Assembly: GCA_023379355.1 (NCBI GenBank)
Contig: JAMCUD010000028.1
Coordinates: forward strand, 1-11,807
DNA: 11,807 nucleotides
DNA from: Thermoplasmatota archaeon
Lineage (GTDB): Archaea > Thermoplasmatota > Thermoplasmata > Thermoplasmatales > Thermoplasmataceae
Direction: 5' to 3'
In this document: one piece after another, positions 1 through 5,256 of the stretch
Position numbering within the stretch: position 1 is the first letter of the stretch
Layout of the letters: each line of letters starts with the position of its first letter
The notes under the pieces: model-generated
Database searches by the model: none
Told to the model about the DNA's origin: nothing
The model's input: the letters and a program-made list of their open reading frames with translations, nothing else
Program-made: the position numbers and the translations under genes

Positions 1-178
1 TGCGGTTTCTCTTAACTTCCGATGCAATTTGATCCAGCGACTTGTCCTCTTTATCGTTCAGTGTGTAGAATATCTTATAATCGATTTCGTTCAAGCCGTA
101 GAGGCATGAGAGAAGATCGCTGCATGCGGATTTCTTCTTTGTGGACTGGATCAGAGATAGCACCCTTAGATATACCAT
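1..178 (-). CDS. Putative HTH transcriptional regulator, N-terminal part
   Basis: The minus-strand frame opens with ATG at 178 (MVYLRVLSLIQSTKKKSACS...) and runs off the left edge after 59 codons. The visible part ends in LNEIDYKIFYTLND followed by SLDQIASEVKRNR. This resembles the start of an archaeal winged-helix domain of the TrmB/MarR sort: a helix, a turn, then the start of a recognition-helix region. Two cysteines sit at residues 19 and 25. The gene is divergent from the thioredoxin genes, so it may regulate them and itself; that is inference. The frame stays open upstream to an ATG at 262. I prefer 178 because a TATA-like box (minus strand, 227-218) would place the transcript start near 198. 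DNA-binding function is likely, but the subfamily cannot be assigned from a fragment. Confidence 0.6.
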   Translation of the reverse strand, partial: MVYLRVLSLIQSTKKKSACSDLLSCLYGLNEIDYKIFYTLNDKEDKSLDQIASEVKRNR

Positions 179-189
179 CTGAATATTTA

Positions 190-214
190 GATATTTCGTG
201 AAATTTGAAATATC
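190..214. promoter_or_regulatory. Inverted repeat, candidate operator of the divergent promoter
   Basis: GATATTTC (190-197) and GAAATATC (207-214) are perfect inverted 8-bp arms with a 9-bp spacer. A smaller palindrome, ATTTCGTGAAAT (193-204), overlaps the left arm. The site lies between the regulator's TATA-like box and its ATG, over the predicted transcript start, where a repressor would block it. It recurs unchanged at 447-471 in the second copy of the duplication. Binding by the neighbouring regulator is inferred. Confidence 0.45.
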
Positions 215-217
215 GTC

Positions 218-227
218 AAATTTATAA
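218..227 (-). promoter_or_regulatory. TATA-like box of the regulator gene
   Basis: On the minus strand the sequence reads TTATAAATTT. A start about 25 bases downstream, near 198, would give a leader of about 20 bases before the ATG at 178. The box is repeated at 475-484 in copy 2. On the plus strand it reads AAATTTATAA and could also serve thioredoxin with a leader of about 90 bases. Confidence 0.4.
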
Positions 228-337
228 CCCCGTTTCCAATCCATAAGGGCAGGAAATTGCATTCGGACCTTGGATGAGCATAATCTTTGCGGGGAAAAAT
301 TACCTGTAAGTTTAAAGTTTGACTGGGGGATGAGAAA

Positions 338-439
338 ATGACAGATGAGGAACTGGAGAATATAAGAAAAAATATGTACAACAGTATTCTGAATGCAAGG
401 AAACTGGATAAAGATAGCACCCTTAGATATACCCTCTGA
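338..439 (+). pseudogene. Truncated thioredoxin start left by the duplication
   Basis: The ATG at 338 begins the same first 25 codons as the intact thioredoxin gene at 595. At base 414 the sequence jumps back to the start of the second repeat copy, and the frame adds eight unrelated residues (DSTLRYTL) before TGA at 437-439. The result is a 33-residue ORF with no redox domain. It keeps a full promoter copy and a start context matching thioredoxin (one base differs, G321/A578), so it could be transcribed and translated. If so, its transcript would lead into the real promoter and gene. It is a duplication by-product, not an independent gene. Confidence 0.85.
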
Positions 440-565
440 ATATTTAGATATTTCGTGAAATTTGAAATATCGTCAAATTTATAACCCCGTTTCCAATCCA
501 TCAGGGCAGGAAATTGCATTCGGACCTTGGATGAGCATAATCTTTGCGGGGAAAAATTACCTGTA

Positions 566-594
566 AGTTTAAAGTTTAACTGGGGGATGAGAAA
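566..594 (+). promoter_or_regulatory. Thioredoxin promoter and start region (copy 2)
   Basis: AGTTTAAAGTTT at 566-577 is TATA-like and centred about 24 bases before the ATG at 595, consistent with a near-leaderless transcript. A purine-rich GGGGGATGAG (582-591) sits just before the ATG and may help ribosome binding if transcription starts further upstream. The same elements at 309-337 precede the truncated copy, with one base changed (G321/A578). Confidence 0.45.
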
Positions 595-1005
595 ATGACA
601 GATGAGGAACTGGAGAATATAAGAAAAAATATGTACAACAGTATTCTGAATGCAAGGAAACTGGATAAAGTGAATAATATGGATGGAAAATCAGTTGAAT
701 TGAATGATGGGAATTTCGACCAGATTGTAAACAGGCCCGGGCTGATGGTAGTTGATTTCTGGGCTGAATGGTGTGCGCCCTGCAGGTTTGTGTCACCAGT
801 TCTTGACGAACTGGCTAAAGAATATGCGGGTAAAATGGTCCTGGGAAAACTGAATGTGGATTTAAACCCACAGGTATCAGCCAGATTTATGATAAGAAGC
901 ATACCGACCATAATGTTTTTCAAGGATGGAAAACCGGTTGACACAGTAATAGGTGCTCTTCCAAAACCTATGATAGAAACAAAGATAAAGAAAAACCTGA
1001 ACTAG
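595..1005 (+). CDS. trxA: Thioredoxin
   Basis: This 136-residue protein has a thioredoxin fold after a charged N-terminal extension of about 30 residues. The active-site stretch FWAEWCAPCRFVSP places the redox cysteines at residues 60 and 63. The motif is WCAPC rather than the common WCGPC. The cis-proline is in SIPT (Pro104), and FFKDGKPV matches the conserved late strand and turn. The protein would act in the cytoplasm as a dithiol-disulfide reductant. Its stop TAG (1003-1005) overlaps the GTG start of the reductase gene by one base, so the two are surely co-transcribed. The first 25 codons lie in the second copy of the 257-bp duplication. ATG 595 is chosen because the coding-like sequence and promoter spacing both begin there, although the conserved domain itself starts near residue 32. 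Confidence 0.95.
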   Translation: MTDEELENIRKNMYNSILNARKLDKVNNMDGKSVELNDGNFDQIVNRPGLMVVDFWAEWCAPCRFVSPVLDELAKEYAGKMVLGKLNVDLNPQVSARFMIRSIPTIMFFKDGKPVDTVIGALPKPMIETKIKKNLN

Positions 1006-2021
1006 TGAATAAGATGCCGAAAAAATATGACGTTATAATTGTGGGAGGGGCCTCGGCGGGCCTCTCTGCTGCCCTTTATACTTCCAGGCAGAACCTAAAA
1101 ACGTTAGTGATAACCAAAGATATTGGTGGCCAGGCGCTTCTAACAGATTCCATACAGAATTACCCCGGGTACCAGAATATAGGGGGCCAGAATATAGGGG
1201 GCTTTGATCTGCTGACTAAGTTTCAGGAACAGGCAATGATCTATGGTGCGGAATTCCTGTACGACGAGGTGCAGAGCATTTCAGAGTCTGAAGAAGGATT
1301 CGCGGTTAAATCGTATTCCGATGAAAGTTTAGCTGAAACGCTCATACTCGCATTTGGAAAGACACCTCGTGATCTTGGCGTATCTGGAGAAAACGAACTT
1401 AAAGGAAAGGGCGTATCATACTGTGCAGTGTGTGACGGTCCTCTTTTCAAATCTAAAAAAGTGGCGGTAGTTGGCAATGGAGATAATGCAATAGAGGCCG
1501 CAAGCTATCTCTCTTCTCTGGCCTCAAGCCTATATATTGTACAGTCAACCGAAAAGATCAGAGGAGATGAGGAAACTGTCAATTCCCTTAAAAGCATGAA
1601 AAATGTAGAGTTCATAAACGGCAGTACAGTAAACAAAATTCTTGGAGAAAACTCAGTCACAGGTCTGGAACTGAAAACCAAAGATGGAAAAAACAGCATT
1701 GAAACTGATGCAGTGTTTATTGAAATGGGGTACATTGCCAGGACAGACCTTGTAAAGGACCTGGTCGAACTTAACAAGATAGGAGAAGTTGTTGTGGATA
1801 AGTTCTGTGCAACCTCCAAGGAAGGGATCTTCGCCTGTGGAGATGTTACTGACACCCCATACAAGCAGGTAGTTATATCTGCCGGACAGGGAGCCATAGC
1901 CGCGCTATCAGCATACAACTATATTCAGAGAAAGAAAGGGAGACCTACCTCCAAAACAGACTGGAAAAGTGTCCGTGTGCAGAAAGAGGATAAATCCGAT
2001 TTCAAACTTTCAAGGACATGA
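1005..2021 (+). CDS. trxB: Thioredoxin reductase-like FAD-dependent oxidoreductase
   Basis: This 338-residue flavoprotein follows the low-molecular-weight thioredoxin reductase plan. The N-terminal FAD motif is VIIVGGASAGLSAA (residues 10-23). The redox pair is CAVC (Cys140, Cys143), the second dinucleotide fold is VAVVGNGDNAIEAA (153-166), and the C-terminal FAD motif is GIFACGDVTD (274-283). It would pass electrons through FAD and the disulfide to the thioredoxin encoded just upstream. The segment that normally reads HRRxxxR in NADPH-dependent enzymes is QSTEKIR here (180-186). Only the last arginine remains, so NADPH is unlikely to be the donor. QNIGG occurs twice in a row (57-66) through a 15-bp in-frame duplication. 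The start is GTG 1005 or ATG 1014; neither has a clear ribosome site. Confidence 0.9.
   Translation: MNKMPKKYDVIIVGGASAGLSAALYTSRQNLKTLVITKDIGGQALLTDSIQNYPGYQNIGGQNIGGFDLLTKFQEQAMIYGAEFLYDEVQSISESEEGFAVKSYSDESLAETLILAFGKTPRDLGVSGENELKGKGVSYCAVCDGPLFKSKKVAVVGNGDNAIEAASYLSSLASSLYIVQSTEKIRGDEETVNSLKSMKNVEFINGSTVNKILGENSVTGLELKTKDGKNSIETDAVFIEMGYIARTDLVKDLVELNKIGEVVVDKFCATSKEGIFACGDVTDTPYKQVVISAGQGAIAALSAYNYIQRKKGRPTSKTDWKSVRVQKEDKSDFKLSRT
1172..1201 (+). repeat. 15-bp in-frame tandem duplication in the reductase gene
   Basis: CCAGAATATAGGGGG is present at 1172-1186 and repeated exactly at 1187-1201. It doubles QNIGG in the protein. Related reductases have a single copy of this FAD-domain segment (NYPG..xIGGF...), so one copy looks like an insertion of five residues. 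Confidence 0.95.
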
Positions 2022-2066
2022 TGCCTGGGATTGAGGTTTTCAATATTTTCTTATTTTTCCCTGATT
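2022..2066. terminator. T-rich convergent intergenic region
   Basis: This 45-bp gap separates the end of the reductase gene from the end of the kinase gene on the other strand. The plus strand carries TTTTCTTATTTTTCC at 2046-2060, a pyrimidine-rich tract typical of archaeal transcription stops. No stable hairpin is apparent. Confidence 0.5.
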
Positions 2067-2603
2067 TCAGTGTTCTTTTTCAAGTTTTTTAATAAATTCC
2101 TGGGCTTTTGTTTTGAACTCTTCAAGTGTTCCATCATTCACTATCATGTAATCTGCCAGTGAAATCACTCTGCCTATTCCCCATGATAGCTCCCTTTCGT
2201 CCCTGCCATTTAGTTCATTTGGGCTTTTCACGTCGTCTTCCCTGTCTCGTTTCAATATTCTGGCGAGGCGGTCGTCGTGGTTTGCATATATTGCAACAAC
2301 CCTTACATTCTCGAACCTGTTCCTGAAGTACTCCAATTCCTCAACGTTTCTCAAGCCGTCAACTATTGTCCTTTCCGGATTGGTGATATTTTCAGAGGTC
2401 CTTTTTGCCCATATGTCCATTCCATGAACCTTCCTTTCAGAACCTGCGAATTTTCCAATGTCGTAGTCTTTCTGATCAATTTTGTGTTCCCTGGAGTATT
2501 TCCTCACGGTATCTCCCATGTGAACGTCCACATAACCCATGGTTCTGGCTACTTTTATGAATTCATCCTTCCCTGATCCAGGCATTCCTGTTACAATAAG
2601 CAT
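2067..2603 (-). CDS. UPF0200 family P-loop nucleotide kinase-like protein
   Basis: This 178-residue protein begins MLIVTGMPGSGKDEF, with the Walker A loop at residues 6-12. Further landmarks of the archaeal UPF0200 family follow: HMGDTVR (28-34), TIVDGLRNVEELEYFR (79-94), AIYANHDDRLARILKRDREDD (104-124), the RDERELSWGIG stretch (134-144) and LADYMIVND (149-157). The fold is that of nucleoside monophosphate kinases and dephospho-CoA kinase, and databases often name it after the latter. The true substrate is not established. Length is normal for the family. Its TATA-like box lies just past the stop of the upstream 96-residue gene, so it can be transcribed alone or with that gene. Confidence 0.88.
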   Translation of the reverse strand: MLIVTGMPGSGKDEFIKVARTMGYVDVHMGDTVRKYSREHKIDQKDYDIGKFAGSERKVHGMDIWAKRTSENITNPERTIVDGLRNVEELEYFRNRFENVRVVAIYANHDDRLARILKRDREDDVKSPNELNGRDERELSWGIGRVISLADYMIVNDGTLEEFKTKAQEFIKKLEKEH

Positions 2604-2610
2604 TTGATTT

Positions 2611-2662
2611 TATCCCCCATAACAATATTATTACATCTCTCAAGTTTGAGGATATTTTATAA
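2611..2662 (-). promoter_or_regulatory. Promoter and ribosome site of the UPF0200 gene
   Basis: On the minus strand TTATAAAATA (2662-2653) is a good TATA box, which would start RNA near 2631. The resulting leader of about 28 bases contains GGGGGAT (2618-2612), about nine bases before the ATG at 2603. This gene therefore appears leadered, unlike most of its neighbours. Confidence 0.5.
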
Positions 2663-2663
2663 C

Positions 2664-2954
2664 CTATCCAAAGAGGAAACCCATCCCACCTTCTGCGTTC
2701 TCTTCCTCTTCCTTTATTTTTCTGTAAATTTCCGCTGCCTCCTTTTCCGGGATAGGATCCATACTTGCCCCAAGCAACTCAGTCACCTTTTCGAATATGT
2801 TCTCCGGCCCTTCTATTACCACAATTGTTGAACCGGGGATGTTGAAACCTGAACCGTCTTTCTGAATTATGGTCTGTCTTCCCACAACGTCATCAGATAA
2901 AAGTTTTTCAACCAGTTTCTTCTGGTCCGAAGCAAGCTTGTAAATTTTGAACAT
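2664..2954 (-). CDS. Uncharacterised 96-residue protein with stalk-like C-terminal tail
   Basis: I do not recognise this family. Residues 1-62 look like a compact alpha/beta domain: MFKIYKLASDQKKLVEKLL, then strands around QTIIQK and STIVVIEG, then a helix ENIFEKVTELLG. Residues 65-85 form a charged helix (PIPEKEAAEIYRKIKEEEE). The end, EEEENAEGGMGFLFG, is an acidic run followed by a glycine/hydrophobic tip ending in LFG. Archaeal ribosomal stalk protein aP1 ends in the same style (acidic run, then GLxxLFG), and eukaryotic P-proteins end GFGLFD. The protein is not aP1 itself, since it lacks the helical dimerisation domain and the alanine-rich hinge. A TATA-like box centred 25 bases before the ATG suggests a leaderless message. 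The gene precedes the UPF0200 kinase by 60 bases on the same strand. Confidence 0.75.
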   Translation of the reverse strand: MFKIYKLASDQKKLVEKLLSDDVVGRQTIIQKDGSGFNIPGSTIVVIEGPENIFEKVTELLGASMDPIPEKEAAEIYRKIKEEEENAEGGMGFLFG

Positions 2955-2972
2955 AGCCGGTTAAGCCCACAA

Positions 2973-2983
2973 CAAATATAAGG
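2973..2983 (-). promoter_or_regulatory. TATA-like box of the 96-residue protein gene
   Basis: On the minus strand the sequence reads CCTTATATTTG, centred about 25 bases before the ATG at 2954. This fits a leaderless transcript starting at or next to the start codon. Confidence 0.45.
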
Positions 2984-3037
2984 ATGTTGACATAAATAGA
3001 GGCGCCAGATCTACTGCAAGAATGGTCTGAGAAAGTT

Positions 3038-3271
3038 TTAACTGTTTGAGGAAATCTTATGAAACGTAGTGACCTCCTCTCCCAGCTTTCGCAGGGACCT
3101 TTCCACTTCAAAGGTTGCAAGCGGATCTCCACGGGCTTGAATTTCCATCGATCGAAGTGCACTGCCCTTCATCCCATGCAATGTGACTTTGCGGATTCGG
3201 GCACCAATGAGACAATATGCTTTCGATCGCTTTCGTCCCCGATTTTGCGAAGGGGAAATTCTTGCTCGCAA
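3038..3271 (-). other. Compositionally foreign open frame, possible gene fragment
   Basis: The 376 bases between the starts at 2954 and 3331 hold no convincing gene. The stretch at about 3059-3270 stands out by being richer in G+C and in CpG than its flanks. A minus-strand frame here starts at TTG 3271 and runs 77 residues, including KVTLHGMKGSALRSMEIQAR. Nine of its eleven arginines use CGN codons, whereas all six arginines of the thioredoxin gene use AGA/AGG. No ribosome site or ATG supports it, and I recognise no family. It could be the remnant of a transferred element, the shadow of an RNA gene, or chance. A competing plus-strand frame (3059-3277) is equally unsupported. Confidence 0.25.
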
Positions 3272-3287
3272 TGTTAAAATTTAACAT
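3271..3287. promoter_or_regulatory. Perfect 17-bp palindrome upstream of korAB
   Basis: ATGTTAAAATTTAACAT has two perfect 8-bp arms around a central A. It lies about 45-60 bases before the korA start and just upstream of its TATA-like tract. That is the usual place for an archaeal activator site, or for an operator next to the B-recognition element. It also marks the right edge of the G+C-rich island. Confidence 0.45.
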
Positions 3288-3290
3288 CTC

Positions 3291-3306
3291 AATTAAAAAA
3301 ATATTT
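3291..3306 (+). promoter_or_regulatory. TATA-like tract of korAB
   Basis: The AT-only stretch AATTAAAAAAATATTT precedes the korA ATG at 3331. Its ATATTT part is centred about 27 bases upstream, suggesting a leaderless message. If the upper part of the tract is used, transcription would instead begin near the alternative ATG at 3322. Confidence 0.45.
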
Positions 3307-3330
3307 GAATTACGTAACAATATGGTATGG

Positions 3331-5256
3331 ATGTCAGAAATTGACCTTAACCTAATAATAGGAGGACCGCAGGGAGGCGGTATCGACACATCTTCCAATA
3401 TGATAAGTCGCTCATTTGCAGCTTCCGGGTACAATGTTTTCGGTGTAAGGGAGTACCACTCCAACATTAAGGGTAGACATAGCTACACACACCTGAGAAT
3501 TAAGAAAGAAAGACCAAGGTCACTGAAATATCCGGTTGATATTCTTGTTGCACTTGATGCAGACACGCTTTTCGAACATCTTGATGATGTCTCTAAGGGC
3601 TCCAGAATAATATACGATGCAAGCTTTGAAAATTCTGAGCTTTCTCAGGCCAGAATGATAATGAGGGATACCTCCAGAAGAATAAGAGAGAAACTGAACG
3701 CTGAGAATCTTCCAAACAATGTGAAGGGAGTACTTGCCTATATGGAAAAGAGAGGAGCCAGGCCCCTAAAGGTTCCATTTGAAAGCATAGTGACCTCTGT
3801 TGTCAAGGATGGTCCTGCAACAAGGTATTTCAATACCCTGGGTGCTGTTATAACACTTTCAATTGCCGGACTTGACCAGAAGTTTGCCGAGGAAGGTATA
3901 AGGGCAGTATTCTCCAACAAGGAGAAAGTTGTCAAAGAGAACATTGCGGTAGTTGAGGCTGCATACAAGTACGCACAGAGTAATTCCATGAGCGGAACAA
4001 ACCTTGAAGTCATCGACACAAAGGAGAGGATGCTTCTCACCGGAAACGATGGGGCAGCCATAGGAAAACTGATGGGTGGGTTGAGATTCCAGACCTACTA
4101 CCCAATTACCCCTGCCAGTGATGAAAGTTCCATACTCGAGGATCATGAAACAGTCAGATGGATAGCCTCAGAAGAGAAAAAGCTCAAGGATTCTGGAGTC
4201 GTTGTTGTACAATGCGAGGATGAACTGTCCGCCATTACAATGGCAGAGGGAGCAGCACTGACCGGCACCAGAACAGCAACTGCTACAAGTGGTCCAGGGT
4301 TTTCACTGATGGCTGAAGCCATAGGCTTTGCAGGTATGGATGAGCTTCCCATTGTAGTTACGTTATACCAGAGAGGCGGGCCGAGCACAGGGCTTCCAAC
4401 GAGAAACGGACAGAGAAACGGACAGTCAGACCTCATGTTTGCACTGAACACCGGACATGGTGAGTTCCCAAGAATCGTAATATCTTCCGGAGACGTTGAG
4501 GAGTGCATTTATGACGCCATGAGATCGCTGAATTACGCTCACAGATACCAGCTTCCAGTGATACATATGATAGATAAGAATCTGGCAAACACAACAGATC
4601 TCATACCTGAAATAGACAGTAAGAAGGTAAAGGTCGTACTCAGCGTCCAGACAATGAAGCAGGAGGATTTCAAGAGATACAACCTGAATACCGAGAATGG
4701 AATTTCAGAAATTGGCTACTTTGGAAAGAACATTTTCTGGATGACAGGAGACGAACACGATGAACTGGGGCATGTTACAGAGGATTCCGAGATAAGAGAC
4801 AGGATGATGAGGAAAAGGTTCAGAAAACTGGAAACAGCCGTTGCTGAGATACCCATGGAAGACCGGGTACAGCTTTTGGGGAATCCGGACGCCGATGTTA
4901 CGTTCGTCACATGGGGAAGCCAGAAGGGCCCCATACTGGATGTAATCGAGAATCTTAAGAAAGAGGATGTTTCAGCAAACCTTCTTTACATAAAGATGTT
5001 CGATCCTTTCCCGTCTGAATTTGTCGAAAAGGTTCTGGGAAAAGCCAAGATAGTAATTGACGTTGAAAGTAATATGACAGCTCAGGCAGCGAAGGTGATT
5101 AAGCAGAACACAGGTCTGAGCATAAGTAGAACAATTCTGAAATATAATGGCAGACACATGACAGAGGATGAGATATTGAAAGGAACAAAGAAAATACTGG
5201 AAGATGTTTCTTCCGGAAGGGAAATCGTTAACGAGGTGCTTGTAGATGGCGCATAA
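3331..5256 (+). CDS. korA: 2-oxoacid:ferredoxin oxidoreductase, fused gamma-alpha subunit
   Basis: This 641-residue protein joins two domains found as separate subunits in many enzymes. The gamma-type domain comes first (LIIGGPQGGGIDTSS, residues 8-22, and EYHSNIKGRHSY, 41-52). The alpha domain starts near residue 234 (LLTGNDGAAIG) and carries YPITPASDES (257-266), the signature of 2-oxoacid oxidoreductases of the Sulfolobus/Thermoplasma type. With the beta subunit it would convert a 2-oxoacid and CoA to acyl-CoA, CO2 and reduced ferredoxin in the cytoplasm. The substrate cannot be read from sequence alone. ATG 3331 is chosen from TATA spacing and because conserved sequence begins at once; ATG 3322 is the alternative, and a longer frame back to 3217 is not supported. 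RNGQ is doubled at 358-365 by a 12-bp duplication in a conserved loop. The stop overlaps the korB start by 11 bases. Confidence 0.93.
   Translation: MSEIDLNLIIGGPQGGGIDTSSNMISRSFAASGYNVFGVREYHSNIKGRHSYTHLRIKKERPRSLKYPVDILVALDADTLFEHLDDVSKGSRIIYDASFENSELSQARMIMRDTSRRIREKLNAENLPNNVKGVLAYMEKRGARPLKVPFESIVTSVVKDGPATRYFNTLGAVITLSIAGLDQKFAEEGIRAVFSNKEKVVKENIAVVEAAYKYAQSNSMSGTNLEVIDTKERMLLTGNDGAAIGKLMGGLRFQTYYPITPASDESSILEDHETVRWIASEEKKLKDSGVVVVQCEDELSAITMAEGAALTGTRTATATSGPGFSLMAEAIGFAGMDELPIVVTLYQRGGPSTGLPTRNGQRNGQSDLMFALNTGHGEFPRIVISSGDVEECIYDAMRSLNYAHRYQLPVIHMIDKNLANTTDLIPEIDSKKVKVVLSVQTMKQEDFKRYNLNTENGISEIGYFGKNIFWMTGDEHDELGHVTEDSEIRDRMMRKRFRKLETAVAEIPMEDRVQLLGNPDADVTFVTWGSQKGPILDVIENLKKEDVSANLLYIKMFDPFPSEFVEKVLGKAKIVIDVESNMTAQAAKVIKQNTGLSISRTILKYNGRHMTEDEILKGTKKILEDVSSGREIVNEVLVDGA
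4401..4425 (+). repeat. 12-bp in-frame tandem duplication in korA
   Basis: AGAAACGGACAG occurs at 4402-4413 and again, exactly, at 4414-4425. It turns RNGQ into RNGQRNGQ. Relatives usually read GLPTRxGQxDL with one copy, so four residues look inserted next to the active-site region of the alpha domain. Confidence 0.95.

Larger units (their letters stand above)
155..670. repeat. 257-bp direct tandem duplication, two copies
   Basis: Copy 1 is 157-413 and copy 2 is 414-670. They align without gaps and differ at only three positions: A177/C434, A245/C502 and G321/A578. A shared AG at 155-156, 412-413 and 669-670 marks the junctions. Each copy holds the first bases of the left-hand regulator, the divergent intergenic region, and the first 25 codons of thioredoxin plus the first base of codon 26. 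The outer genes stay intact: the regulator keeps copy 1 and thioredoxin keeps copy 2. The A177/C434 difference removes the regulator's ATG from copy 2, where that start is no longer needed. Confidence 0.97.

Noticed and set aside
187..519. Minus-strand 110-codon frame starting MQFPALMDWKRGYKF
   Set aside because: It is an artefact of the 257-bp duplication: the regulator's upstream region and first codons run into the reverse of the duplicated thioredoxin start.
3038..3271. Faint resemblance of MEIQARGDPLATFEVERSLRKLG to the ARG strand-turn of Alba proteins
   Set aside because: Only a few residues agree, the spacing of other Alba landmarks is wrong, and codon use is unlike the host. Not enough to name it.
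3059..3277. Plus-strand 72-codon frame with several cysteines (MKRSDLLSQLSQGPF...)
   Set aside because: No promoter or ribosome site, no known motif, and a competing minus-strand frame across the same bases.
3217..3330. N-terminal extension of korA by 38 residues
   Set aside because: It runs through the foreign-looking island, the palindrome and the TATA tract, and it has no family similarity.
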